NCBI RefSeq assembly: GCF_009696445.1
Contig: NZ_VULZ01000010.1
Location: 1-64,000 of the forward strand
Length of the DNA stretch: 64,000 nucleotides
DNA from: Porcincola intestinalis
GTDB lineage: Bacteria; Bacillota; Clostridia; Lachnospirales; Lachnospiraceae
Reading direction: 5' to 3'
Numbering within the stretch: the first letter of the stretch is position 1; every line of letters begins with the position of its first letter. Below are positions 43,172 to 51,564 of the stretch, piece by piece. The position numbers and the translations under genes were made by a program. Below the pieces are notes generated by a model, which saw only the letters and a list, made by a program, of their open reading frames with translations, made no database searches and had not been told where the DNA came from.

Positions 43172-44665
43172 ATGGGGAAGCCTACGGGATTTCTGGAATA
43201 TGACAGGGTCGATCCGGTTTTGGAGGACCCGAAGGAGCGCATCAAAAACTGGAATGAGTTCCATGAACATCTCTCCCTCGAGGAGCAGAAGAAACAGGGC
43301 GCCAGATGCATGGACTGCGGTGTTCCGTTCTGTCAGTCGGGCATGACGCTCGCTGGCATGACGAGCGGCTGCCCGCTGCATAATCTGTGCCCGGAGTGGA
43401 ATGATCTGGTCTATCATGGAAACTGGAAGGAGGCCTACAGCCGCCTGCACAAGACCAACAATTTCCCGGAATTTACCTCAAGGGTTTGTCCGGCGCTCTG
43501 TGAGAAGGCCTGCACCTGCAGTGTGCACGGGGATGCTGTCGCAACGCGGGACAATGAGTATGCGATCATTGAATATGCCTATGAGCACGGATACGCCGCT
43601 GCGAAGCCGCCGAAGGTGCGTACAGGGAAGAAGGTGGCGATCATCGGCTCCGGCCCGTCAGGGCTTGCCTGCGCGGATATGCTGAATCACAGAGGTCATC
43701 AGGTGACGGTGTATGAGCGCGATGACCGCATCGGGGGCCTTCTGATGTACGGGATCCCGAACATGAAGCTGGAGAAGCAGATCGTGGACCGCAAGGTCAG
43801 CATCATGAAGGAGGAGGGCGTCACCTTCCTGACCGGTATGGATGTCGGGAAGGATGTCAAGCCGAAGGCCCTTCTGAAGGAGTACGATGCCGTCGTGCTT
43901 GCCTGCGGGGCGAAGCAGGCAAGAGACCTGAAGGGACCCGGGCGCGATGCAAAGGGAATCTATTTTGCGGTCGATTTCCTCGCGAGGAATACGAAAAGCC
44001 TGCTGGATTCCCATTTCCAGGATGGAAAGTATGTCGAGACAAAGGGGAAAAACGTCGTGATCGTCGGCGGGGGCGATACGGGAAATGACTGCACCGGAAC
44101 CGCGATCCGCCATGGCTGCAAGTCCGTGACGGCCATCGAGATGATGCCGAAGGCACCTGACGAGCGCGCGGCGGACAATCCGTGGCCGGAGTGGCCGAAA
44201 GTCAGCAAGACCGACTACGGCCAGGAGGAGGCAATCGCGCTGTTCGGGCATGACCCGAGGATCTATGAGACGACGATCAAGGAATTCCTCAAGGACAAGG
44301 ATGGAAATCTGCGCGCGGTGAAGACGGTCGGACTCAGATTCGAGAAGGATCCGCAGACCGGCAGACGGAAGATGACAGAGGTGCCTGGCAGCGAGAAGGA
44401 GCTGCCGTGTGAGGTGCTTGTAATCGCGGCAGGCTTCCTCGGGCCGGAGAAGTATGTGACAGATGCGTTTGGCGTCGAGACGACGGAACGCTCCAATGTG
44501 AAGACGGCGGAAGGCGGCTATCAGACCTCTGTGGAGAAGGTCTTCAGCTGCGGCGATATGCATACCGGTCAGTCCCTTGTCGTCAAAGCCATCCGCCAGG
44601 GGCGCGAGTGCGCCGAGGCCGTGGACAAGAGCCTGATGGGCTATACGAACATCAGAGTACAGTGA
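43172..44665 (+). CDS. gltD: Glutamate synthase small subunit
   Basis: 497 aa. N-terminal 4Fe-4S region with CMDCGVPFC, then CPLHNLCPEW and CPALCEKACTC. FAD site IIGSGPSGLACADML (about 153-167), NADPH site VIVGGGDTGNDCTGTA (about 292-307), and the final GDMHTGQSLVVKAI FAD motif. Passes electrons from NADPH to GltB. AAAGGACAGG upstream of the ATG. Followed by a terminator. Confidence 0.96.
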   Translation: MGKPTGFLEYDRVDPVLEDPKERIKNWNEFHEHLSLEEQKKQGARCMDCGVPFCQSGMTLAGMTSGCPLHNLCPEWNDLVYHGNWKEAYSRLHKTNNFPEFTSRVCPALCEKACTCSVHGDAVATRDNEYAIIEYAYEHGYAAAKPPKVRTGKKVAIIGSGPSGLACADMLNHRGHQVTVYERDDRIGGLLMYGIPNMKLEKQIVDRKVSIMKEEGVTFLTGMDVGKDVKPKALLKEYDAVVLACGAKQARDLKGPGRDAKGIYFAVDFLARNTKSLLDSHFQDGKYVETKGKNVVIVGGGDTGNDCTGTAIRHGCKSVTAIEMMPKAPDERAADNPWPEWPKVSKTDYGQEEAIALFGHDPRIYETTIKEFLKDKDGNLRAVKTVGLRFEKDPQTGRRKMTEVPGSEKELPCEVLVIAAGFLGPEKYVTDAFGVETTERSNVKTAEGGYQTSVEKVFSCGDMHTGQSLVVKAIRQGRECAEAVDKSLMGYTNIRVQ

Positions 44666-44738
44666 TCGCTGCGCCGTTTGAGCAGAGACAGCTGCCTTTG
44701 CAGCGTGAGTGATTGACCGGAATACATACATGAATTCA

Positions 44739-44784
44739 GCCACCGAAGGACCTGGGCAACCGGGCGCTTCGGCGGCATTTTTTT
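44739..44784 (+). terminator. Terminator of gltBD
   Basis: GCCACCGAAG (44739-44748) pairs with CTTCGGCGGC (44767-44776), one mismatch, then ATTTTTTT. Confidence 0.85.
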
Positions 44785-44790
44785 AGGCAT

Positions 44791-46116
44791 TTACCGTTCT
44801 TTTATGACCTGAAAGATCAGGAACTTCAAATAATAGGATTCGTCATCGCCCCAGAGAATCGGGTGATCAGGTGCCTGCGTGCGGAACTCAACCTGGCGGA
44901 GCCTGCGGCGGGCGCCGTGGGCGGCCTCTTTCAAGGTCTTGCGAAACAGGTCCTCCTCCATGAAATGAGAGCAGGAGCAGGTCGCGAGGAACCCGCCGTC
45001 TTTTACAAGCCGCATTCCGCGGAGGTTAATCTCGCGGTAGCCCTTGACGGCGTTCTTTGTGACCTGCCGGGACTTTGTGAAGGCGGGCGGGTCGAGAATG
45101 ACAAGATCGTACTGCCTGCCTGCCGCCTCAAGCTTCGGCAGAAGGTCGAAGACATCCGCGGTCAGATAGCAGAGCCCTGTCTGAGCGCTTTGATCGGATG
45201 GAATACAGTCTTCCATCTGCAGCAGGCGTGGGGACAGGCCGTTGAGCCGGGCGTTGTCCATCGCCTGGCGGATGGCAAGGTCGGAGGCATCCACAGACAG
45301 AACACTCCCGGCGCCCGCCAGGGCGCAGTTCAGTCCGAATGAGCCGGTGTGCGTAAAGCAGTCCAGCACAGACGGGATCTGAAGCCGCCGGACGATTCCG
45401 GCGATGGCCGCACGGTTGTTCTTCTGATCCAGGAAGAAGCCGGTCTTCTGTCCGTCCTTCACATCGACCAGATACCGGACGCCATTTTCAACGATCGGCA
45501 CATTCGTGTCGAACTCCGGTCCGATAAACCCTTTTGTGCGAGGAAGCCCCTCCAGCTGACGTACCTTGGCGTCGCTTCTTTCGTAGATGCCTCGGATCCG
45601 GATACCGTCTTCGGCCATTGCATCCGCGAGCATGTTCAGGATCATCACTTTGTAAGGCTCCGTCCCGAGCGCGAGGGACTCCACGACAAGCACATCCCCG
45701 AACTTGTCCACGGTGATGCCCGGCAGGAAATCCGCCTCCCCGAACAGAACCCGGCATGAATCCGTATCCATGACGGCCTTGCGGTACGCCCAGGCATCAC
45801 GGACACGCTGCCTCAGAAAAGCGGGGGTGATTCCATTTTTTTCATATCTTGAGAGCATCCGGACGCGGATTCTGGATGCCGTGTTGATGAAGCCGTACCC
45901 GAGTGGAAAACCATCAAAATCCAGAACCCTCAGGATCGCTCCGTTGTCGAAGAAACCTTCTGTGCGGTCAACCTCGTTGTCGTAGATCCAGCCGCCGCCA
46001 GACTTGAGGCTGCGGCCGGCGCCCTTCTTCAGATAGAGACTGGCAGATGATGCCAGGTTCTCCTCCTCCGCAGGGAAGCTCTGTGTTTCAAACCATTCGC
46101 TCAATGTCATATCCAT
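44791..46116 (-). CDS. RlmI-like 23S rRNA methyltransferase
   Basis: 441 aa from the ATG at 46116 (AGAGAGA just upstream); an ATG two codons later is possible. N-terminal PUA-like domain (residues about 20-95), then a SAM methyltransferase domain with VLDCFTHTGSFGL (motif I), LSVDASDLAI (motif II) and VILDPPAFTKS (motif IV). Resembles RlmI, which methylates a cytosine in 23S rRNA; the exact site is not predictable. It converges on gltD and is divergent from metY. Confidence 0.88.
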   Translation of the reverse strand: MDMTLSEWFETQSFPAEEENLASSASLYLKKGAGRSLKSGGGWIYDNEVDRTEGFFDNGAILRVLDFDGFPLGYGFINTASRIRVRMLSRYEKNGITPAFLRQRVRDAWAYRKAVMDTDSCRVLFGEADFLPGITVDKFGDVLVVESLALGTEPYKVMILNMLADAMAEDGIRIRGIYERSDAKVRQLEGLPRTKGFIGPEFDTNVPIVENGVRYLVDVKDGQKTGFFLDQKNNRAAIAGIVRRLQIPSVLDCFTHTGSFGLNCALAGAGSVLSVDASDLAIRQAMDNARLNGLSPRLLQMEDCIPSDQSAQTGLCYLTADVFDLLPKLEAAGRQYDLVILDPPAFTKSRQVTKNAVKGYREINLRGMRLVKDGGFLATCSCSHFMEEDLFRKTLKEAAHGARRRLRQVEFRTQAPDHPILWGDDESYYLKFLIFQVIKER

Positions 46117-46439
46117 TCTCTCTTTCCGGAAGTGCTGTACATGCAGGCTGTGCTGCGGGATTTCCTTGTGCTGTGATGATATGAGTGTCAATAAGCCCTG
46201 TCACCACTCGCATGCAGGCAGGTGTGGTGGCGGACTTTTGACACTGTCATCATATTATAACTGAAATGAAGCGAAAGGGCACTGCCCGATATAGATATCA
46301 TCTATATCGGGGTACAATAATCGGATATTAGACAGAAGACGGACAGCCGGCGTACAATATCCAGAAGACTCGATTACTGACAGCAGATAATGACACGGGA
46401 AGACCAACCGATCCTCCTGTGTCTGGAAGGAGAACAGAG
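46117..46439. promoter_or_regulatory. Divergent regulatory region of rlmI-like gene and metY
   Basis: 323 bp without genes. Contains TGACA-C-TGTCA (about 46237-46247), a minus-strand TATAAT near 46258-46253 probably serving the methyltransferase gene, and the large palindrome at 46285-46311. Two TACAAT boxes on the plus strand (46313-46318 and 46352-46357) are candidate metY -10 elements without strong -35 boxes. No S-box or T-box blocks are seen. Confidence 0.5.
46285..46311. promoter_or_regulatory. 27-bp palindrome upstream of metY
   Basis: CCCGATATAGAT, three-base centre ATC, ATCTATATCGGG: perfect 12-bp arms. It abuts a TACAAT box at 46313, the place for a repressor or activator site. No T-run follows, so it is not a terminator. 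Confidence 0.75.
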
Positions 46440-47744
46440 ATGGCATTCACGGCAGACCGGGATCAGACACTTGGCTTTACGACGAGACAGCTCCACGCAG
46501 GCTACAATCCGGACGGGGATACTTATGGGTCAAAGGCAGTTCCAATCTACCAGAGCGCCTGTTATTCCCTGAAAGATATTGACAACTGTATCGACGTATT
46601 CAAGTTCGCAAAGGAGGGGCAGAGCTACTCCAGATTCGAGAATCCGACGAATGACGTTCTGGAACGCCGCATTGCCTCCCTGGAGGGGGGCGTACGGGCG
46701 GTTTCCTTCGGGAGCGGCATGGCTGCCATCACGAATACGATCCTGAATCTCTGTCGGGCGGGCGACAACATTGTTCTGGTCAAGACGATCTATGGCGGGA
46801 CAACGAGCCTTCTGACCGGTATTCTTCCGCAGTATGGCATCACCGGGAAGTTTGTGAGCAACCCGGATGACCCGGAGGCATTCAGGGCACAGATCGACGA
46901 GCACACAAAGGCAATCTATGTGGAGTGTCTGGGCAACCCGCTGATCAATGTACCGGACTTCGAAGCACTCTCGGCGGTCGCACATGATGCCGGGATTCCG
47001 CTTGTCATCGACAATACCTTCGCGACACCCTATCTGTTTCGGCCGTTTGAGCATGGGGCGGATATCGTCGTGTACTCAGCGACGAAGTATCTCTGCGGGC
47101 ACGGCACGACGATCGGCGGGCTGGTCGTCGAGAAGGGCGGATTCCTGTGGCTGAACGGGAAGTTCCCGCAGTTTGAGGCGTTCAATCAGAAGTACAGAGA
47201 CTGGGTCGGCGCTGAGAAGATGGACCGGGAAATGTTCTCCCAGAGACTTCGCCAGGTGTATCTGTGTGATGTCGGCGCGAATCTCAGCCCGGTCAGCGCG
47301 TGGCTGATCCTGCAGGGGATCGAGACACTGTCGCTCCGGATGCGGGAACACTGCAAAAACGCGCAGGCGGTCGCGGAGTTTCTGGAGCAGCATCCGGCGG
47401 TCCGCTCCGTCTCCTATCCGGGGCTGAAGTCTTCCAGATATCATGCACTCGCACAGAAGTATTTCCCGCTTGGGTGCAGCGGCATGATGATGTTCCGGGT
47501 CAATGGGAGCCAGGCGGATGCTGCCTCTCTGCTTGAGAAGGTGCATCTGTTCGGCTTCATGGTCAACGTTGGCGATGCCAAGTCCCTGATCACTCATCCG
47601 GCAACATCCACTCATTTCGGCCAGCCGAAGGAGGTGCTGGAAGGAGCAGGGATCTATCCGGATTCCATCCGCCTGTCCATCGGCATCGAGGACAAGGAGG
47701 ATCTGATCGCGGATCTGAAACAGGCGCTGGATACACTTGTCTGA
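46440..47744 (+). CDS. metY: O-acetylhomoserine (thiol)-lyase
   Basis: 434 aa Cys/Met-metabolism PLP enzyme. ATG at 46440 follows AAGGAGAAC. Motifs: QLHAGY near 20, YSRFENPTNDVLE, SGMAAI, IDNTFATPYLFRP, and the PLP lysine in YSATKYLCGHGTTIGG. The length and the ATGTTIGG-like region fit MetY, which makes homocysteine from O-acetylhomoserine and sulfide. A gamma-synthase (MetB) activity is a less likely alternative. 53 bp before a hydrolase gene. Confidence 0.93.
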   Translation: MAFTADRDQTLGFTTRQLHAGYNPDGDTYGSKAVPIYQSACYSLKDIDNCIDVFKFAKEGQSYSRFENPTNDVLERRIASLEGGVRAVSFGSGMAAITNTILNLCRAGDNIVLVKTIYGGTTSLLTGILPQYGITGKFVSNPDDPEAFRAQIDEHTKAIYVECLGNPLINVPDFEALSAVAHDAGIPLVIDNTFATPYLFRPFEHGADIVVYSATKYLCGHGTTIGGLVVEKGGFLWLNGKFPQFEAFNQKYRDWVGAEKMDREMFSQRLRQVYLCDVGANLSPVSAWLILQGIETLSLRMREHCKNAQAVAEFLEQHPAVRSVSYPGLKSSRYHALAQKYFPLGCSGMMMFRVNGSQADAASLLEKVHLFGFMVNVGDAKSLITHPATSTHFGQPKEVLEGAGIYPDSIRLSIGIEDKEDLIADLKQALDTLV

Positions 47745-47797
47745 CGGCACTTTTGAAACCGGCCGGATTTTCAATGTGCAATGGGAGGCAGATTATC

Positions 47798-48733
47798 ATG
47801 ACAGAGCTTTCGATCCCCTCTACCGATCAGAAGAACAGGCTGCATGTGGAAGTCTGGGAGCCGGAGGGGGAGATCCGTGCGATTCTGCAGATTTCGCATG
47901 GGATGGTCGAGTATGTCGAACGTTTTCAGAACGTTGCGCTCTGGCTGAATCAGTATGGAATTCTGGTAATCGGAAATGATCATCTGGGTCACGGGAAGAC
48001 GGCGGCAGGCGATGCGGACCTGGGTTATATCGGGGCGGGAAAAAGCAAAACGCTGGTAGATGATCAGTATGAGGTTACCAAGTATGCAAAGAAAACATAC
48101 GGAGATGTACCGCTTTTTCTGTTCGGACACAGCATGGGCTCTTTCCTGGCAAGGAGATACCTGATGGAATATGGCGGCGAACTGGATGGTGCAATTCTTT
48201 CAGGGACAGGCTATACGCCGGGACCTGTTCTGGGTGCCGCGTACCTGATCGCCGGCTGGCTGAGGCTGACGCACGGAGAGCGCTACCGCTCCGCATTTCT
48301 GAAACAGCTTTCCTTCAAGGGATATCTGGATCGTATTCAGAACCCGCGTACGGCGAATGACTGGCTGACCTGTGATCCGGCGATTGTCGATCGATACAAT
48401 GCCGATCGGTTCTGCACCTATACGTTCACGGTAAATGGATATCAGACTTTGTTTGATGTCATCCGGTACATTCAGGACCCGAGACATGTCGGAAGGATCC
48501 CAAAGGACATCCCGATTCTGTTCATATCCGGGGAAGAAGACCCGGTGGGTTCGTATGGACAAGGAGTGAAGAAGGTCTTCGAAAGCTATCGCGCTGCCGG
48601 AATCAAGGACGTGGACATACACTTGTATCCGGGAAAACGACATGAGCTGACCAATGAAATCGGCAAAGAGGAAGTGTACGAGGATATCAGGAACTGGATA
48701 GGCCGGCATCTGACCGGGAAGGGGCTGGTGTAG
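47798..48733 (+). CDS. Alpha/beta hydrolase (monoglyceride lipase-like)
   Basis: 311 aa from the ATG at 47798, after GGGAGGC. Oxyanion region HGMVEYVERF, then NDHLGHGKT, nucleophile Ser in FGHSMGSFLAR (about 112), Asp in SGEEDPVGSYG and His in PGKRHELTNE. Family includes lysophospholipases and monoacylglycerol lipases; no signal peptide. It follows metY by 53 bp and may share its transcript, but no functional link is visible. Confidence 0.88.
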   Translation: MTELSIPSTDQKNRLHVEVWEPEGEIRAILQISHGMVEYVERFQNVALWLNQYGILVIGNDHLGHGKTAAGDADLGYIGAGKSKTLVDDQYEVTKYAKKTYGDVPLFLFGHSMGSFLARRYLMEYGGELDGAILSGTGYTPGPVLGAAYLIAGWLRLTHGERYRSAFLKQLSFKGYLDRIQNPRTANDWLTCDPAIVDRYNADRFCTYTFTVNGYQTLFDVIRYIQDPRHVGRIPKDIPILFISGEEDPVGSYGQGVKKVFESYRAAGIKDVDIHLYPGKRHELTNEIGKEEVYEDIRNWIGRHLTGKGLV

Positions 48734-48796
48734 CGGACAGCTTCAAAAGCCGCAGGAAGCCGGGGGCGGCTCGCATGTCCAGCCAGGCGCTGTTTG

Positions 48797-48826
48797 TTGA
48801 CAGGGGCGGCTGTGCCGCCTTAAAAT
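48797..48826 (+). promoter_or_regulatory. Promoter with a palindromic spacer
   Basis: TTGACA (48797-48802), 18-bp spacer, TAAAAT (48821-48826). The spacer contains GGCGGC-TGT-GCCGCC (48805-48819), a perfect dyad, and a near-palindrome centred on CATGCATG follows at about 48842-48860. Confidence 0.6.
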
Positions 48827-48892
48827 GACTGAAGAATCAGAAACAACATGCATGTTTGTTCAGTATATCAGGAATGATGAGAGGAGCCGGCT

Positions 48893-49147
48893 ATGCTTCA
48901 ATACCGCTATGATACGCAGATGCTGATTGACGGAGAGGATCTGGACGAGGATGAGATCCGGGATTATATCACGGAGCACTTCGATGGAGACTGCCTGCTC
49001 GCCGTCGGAGGGGACGGGGATCCGGTGAAGATTCATTTCCATACGAATGAGCCCTGGAAGCTGCTTGAGTACGGAAGGTCGATCGGTGAGATTTACGACA
49101 TTGTTGTCGAGGATATGGATCGCCAGGCAAGGGGGCTGAAAGGCTGA
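48893..49147 (+). CDS. Stand-alone FakA/DAK2 middle-domain protein
   Basis: 84 aa. YRYDTQMLIDGEDLDEDEIR followed by LLAVGGDGDPVKIHFHTNEPWKLL and an ending IVVEDMDRQ matches the middle domain of the fatty-acid kinase FakA (DAK2/DegV-linked family), where HTN and the acidic patch are conserved. The kinase and C-terminal domains are absent. Such short proteins are often annotated kinase to dihydroxyacetone kinase. GAGGAG six bases before the ATG. The phosphodiesterase gene begins one base after its stop, so they are coupled. Confidence 0.85.
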   Translation: MLQYRYDTQMLIDGEDLDEDEIRDYITEHFDGDCLLAVGGDGDPVKIHFHTNEPWKLLEYGRSIGEIYDIVVEDMDRQARGLKG

Positions 49148-49148
49148 G

Positions 49149-49901
49149 ATGGTCAAGGTGTGGGCGCACAGAGGCGCGTCGGGATATGCTCCCGAGAACA
49201 CGATGGCGGCGTATGAGTATGCCGCAGCCCTCGGGGCGGATGGCATCGAGCTGGACGTCCAGCTGTCGGCGGATGGCAGCCTTGTCGTTTGCCATGACGA
49301 GACGATCGACCGGACATCCGACCACAAGGGATATGTGAAGGACTACACCCTTCAGGAGCTTCGGAGCATGTCGTTCGGAAAGCTCCATCCGGAGTTCGGT
49401 GCCGGGAATGCAAAGATTCCGCTGCTGGAGGAAGTGCTGGCGTACGTGCATGATGAGACGAGGATGGTGATCAACATCGAGCTGAAGACCGGCGTCTTTT
49501 TCTATCCGGGAATCGAGGCAGCGGCGGTGCATCTTGTCCACAGGTTTGGGATGGAGGATCGCGTGATCTACTCCTCCTTCAACCATTATTCAATCAGGCG
49601 TGTGCAGCAGATCGATTCGAAGGCGAAGGTCGGCCTTTTGTATGAGGACGGGTTCATTGATGTACCGCAGTATGCGGCTGCGCTCCATGTCAATGCCCTT
49701 CATCCGTCGGGCTGGTGTCTGCAGTATCCCGGGTACATGGAGGACTGCAGAAGACTCGGGCTGGATGTCAACGTCTGGACAATCAACCGGGAGGCGGACA
49801 TGAAAGCCTGCATGAAGGCCGGCGTGCATGCTGTCATCACGAATTATCCGGATCGCGCCATCAAAGTGCGCGAGGAACTGAGGGCAGCAGATCCTGTATG
49901 A
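49149..49901 (+). CDS. Glycerophosphodiester phosphodiesterase
   Basis: 250 aa TIM-barrel GDPD. Catalytic and metal residues: His7 and Arg8 (AHRGASG), Glu34 and Asp36 (GIELDVQ), His49 (CHDETIDR), Glu in INIELKTG. Cytoplasmic UgpQ type: splits glycerophosphodiesters from lipid turnover into glycerol-3-phosphate and alcohol. Coupled to the FakA-like domain gene, which suggests a shared role in phospholipid or fatty acid turnover (inference). Followed by a bidirectional terminator. Confidence 0.94.
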   Translation: MVKVWAHRGASGYAPENTMAAYEYAAALGADGIELDVQLSADGSLVVCHDETIDRTSDHKGYVKDYTLQELRSMSFGKLHPEFGAGNAKIPLLEEVLAYVHDETRMVINIELKTGVFFYPGIEAAAVHLVHRFGMEDRVIYSSFNHYSIRRVQQIDSKAKVGLLYEDGFIDVPQYAAALHVNALHPSGWCLQYPGYMEDCRRLGLDVNVWTINREADMKACMKAGVHAVITNYPDRAIKVREELRAADPV

Positions 49902-49949
49902 CGCAGGATGGCATGGAACTGCAAGAAAGATGTGAACACATGAACATAC

Positions 49950-49987
49950 AGAAAGAGCTGCAGCCTTTCCGGGCTGCAGCTCTTTCT
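49950..49987. terminator. Bidirectional terminator
   Basis: AGAAAGAGCTGCAGCC (49950-49965) pairs perfectly with GGCTGCAGCTCTTTCT (49972-49987). It lies between the phosphodiesterase gene and the converging HicB gene. Confidence 0.85.
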
Positions 49988-50011
49988 CGAAGCGGGAGGG
50001 AAGGCTGAAAG

Positions 50012-50290
50012 TCACTCGTCCCAGCCTTCGGTCATACGGTAGTTGACCAGGATCATCCGGACTTCCTGCCCGGGGGCTGTCTTTACATCCTTCGGGTCGG
50101 ATGGAGAAGGCAGCTTCGGGTCTTTTTCCTGAAGCTCCAGGTCAATCCAGCTGTATGCCGCGTCGCGTGCATTCTGGAGCACATCGAATTCATCTGTCCC
50201 ATCAACCTCGCACATCGCAAGGTCCGGGAAGGAGGCATGCCACCCTCCCTCATCTTTTTTACCGATTATGACCGGATAATAAAATTTCAT
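50012..50290 (-). CDS. HicB-like antitoxin family protein, no HicA partner
   Basis: 92 aa. The HicB core is clear: YYPVIIGKKDEGGWHASFPDL, then GTDEFDVLQNARDAA. The C-terminal part (about 60-92) has no recognisable helix-turn-helix or ribbon-helix-helix. Neither flank encodes a short HicA-like double-stranded RNA-binding toxin. AAAGGA seven bases before the ATG. It may be a domesticated HicB-fold protein or half of a lost module. Confidence 0.85.
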   Translation of the reverse strand: MKFYYPVIIGKKDEGGWHASFPDLAMCEVDGTDEFDVLQNARDAAYSWIDLELQEKDPKLPSPSDPKDVKTAPGQEVRMILVNYRMTEGWDE

Positions 50291-50442
50291 GATGATATCC
50301 TTTCTATGCTGCTGTCACCCTGCCATTGTAAAAGGGTTGCCGGAGGGTGTCAACCGTACAGCAGGGGTACATCGCAACACACATCACAACAGAAATACAG
50401 CAGGGGATGTGGGGATGTGCTGCGGACATGTAAAAATTGGGC

Positions 50443-50471
50443 TTGACAGATATCCTTTGTACAGGTATAGT
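50443..50471 (+). promoter_or_regulatory. Promoter of the thioredoxin reductase-like/thioredoxin operon
   Basis: Perfect TTGACA (50443-50448), 17-bp spacer, TATAGT (50466-50471). Upstream, TACAGCAGGGG occurs twice (near 50357 and 50396). Confidence 0.88.
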
Positions 50472-50597
50472 GGAGCCATAAAGATTGCGCACAATCTAAT
50501 TGAATCATGAATGAAAGAATCTGTTTATTCTTTATGCAGCGGTCCATGGCGGGGATGGTGGCAGCGAGGATGGCAGAAGCAGGGAGGTGAAGCCGTA

Positions 50598-51551
50598 TTG
50601 AGATATGATATTGCAATTGTCGGCACAGGTCCGGCAGGAATCTCGGCGGCCCTGACGGCGAAGAGCCGCAACAAGAGCATTCTTCTGATCGGAAGTGAGA
50701 AGGGATCTGAGAAGATCGCGAAGACACATATGATTGTGAATTACCCGGGGCTGCCGGATGTGACGGGTCCGGAGCTGAACCGGAGGCTTCTGGATCAGGT
50801 AAAGGCTGCAGGCATCCCGATTACAGAGAAAAGGGTGGCAGGCATCTATGCAATGGGAGATTATTTCAGCCTACAGGCAGATCAGGACTTTCTGGAAGCA
50901 AGTTCCGTGATCCTGACAACAGGAACCTCCTTCGGGAAGCCGCTCCCGGGAGAGAATGAAAACCTCGGACGCGGCGTCAGCTACTGCGCAACCTGCGACG
51001 CACCGCTCTACAAGGGGAAGGAAGTCATTGTTGTCGGATGGAATCCGAAGGAGGAGAGCGAGGCGGTATTTCTAAGTGAGACCTGCTCAAAGGTGACATA
51101 TCTTCCGATGTACCGGTCAGAGGTGTCCCTTCCGGAATCGGTACATCTACTGTGGGCAAAGCCGGTGTCGGTCGGGAAGGCAGACAGAAGGATGCGGCTT
51201 CAGCTGACAGACTCTCCCTACAGACCCGAGGGCGCTTCTCTCAGAGCCGGAGAAGGGAGCAGGCTGCAGGACGGAGCGCTTCCGGATCATCTGGAGGCGG
51301 ACTGCATCTTTCTTCTCCGGGAGAGTGTCGCGCCGGACAAGCTGGTGCCGGGGCTGGAGCTTTCCGGCAGCCATGTGAAGGTTGACCGCAGTATGGCGAC
51401 AAACCTGCCGGGGCTGTTTGCGGCCGGGGATCTGACAGGACTCCCCTATCAGATTGCCAAGGCAGCAGGGGAAGGCAATGTGGCTGCCATCAGTGCGGCA
51501 GCGTATCTGGATCAGAATGTTAGAAAGCAGAGAATGTTAGAAAGTACATGA
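50598..51551 (+). CDS. Thioredoxin reductase-like flavoprotein, probably ferredoxin-dependent
   Basis: 317 aa from a TTG at 50598, seven to eight bases after GGGAGGTGA. FAD motifs IVGTGPAGISAAL (7-19) and LFAAGDLTGLPYQIAKA, and the redox pair Cys130-Ala-Thr-Cys133, are those of low-Mr thioredoxin reductases. The NADPH site is not: where the family has GGGNSAxEEA there is GWNPKEESEA (147-156), and the HRRxxxR phosphate clamp is replaced by PMYRSEV. Such proteins in clostridia (FFTR type) take electrons from ferredoxin. Thioredoxin is encoded 13 bp downstream. Confidence 0.85.
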   Translation: MRYDIAIVGTGPAGISAALTAKSRNKSILLIGSEKGSEKIAKTHMIVNYPGLPDVTGPELNRRLLDQVKAAGIPITEKRVAGIYAMGDYFSLQADQDFLEASSVILTTGTSFGKPLPGENENLGRGVSYCATCDAPLYKGKEVIVVGWNPKEESEAVFLSETCSKVTYLPMYRSEVSLPESVHLLWAKPVSVGKADRRMRLQLTDSPYRPEGASLRAGEGSRLQDGALPDHLEADCIFLLRESVAPDKLVPGLELSGSHVKVDRSMATNLPGLFAAGDLTGLPYQIAKAAGEGNVAAISAAAYLDQNVRKQRMLEST

Positions 51552-51564
51552 AGGAGGATATCTT

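Noticed and set aside
46117-46439. S-box or T-box leader for metY.
   Set aside because: No conserved S-box stems, no T-box AGGGTGG-type sequence and no terminator; only the palindrome stands out.
49902-50700. A HicA toxin gene next to HicB.
   Set aside because: No frame on either strand shows the short HicA double-stranded RNA-binding pattern.
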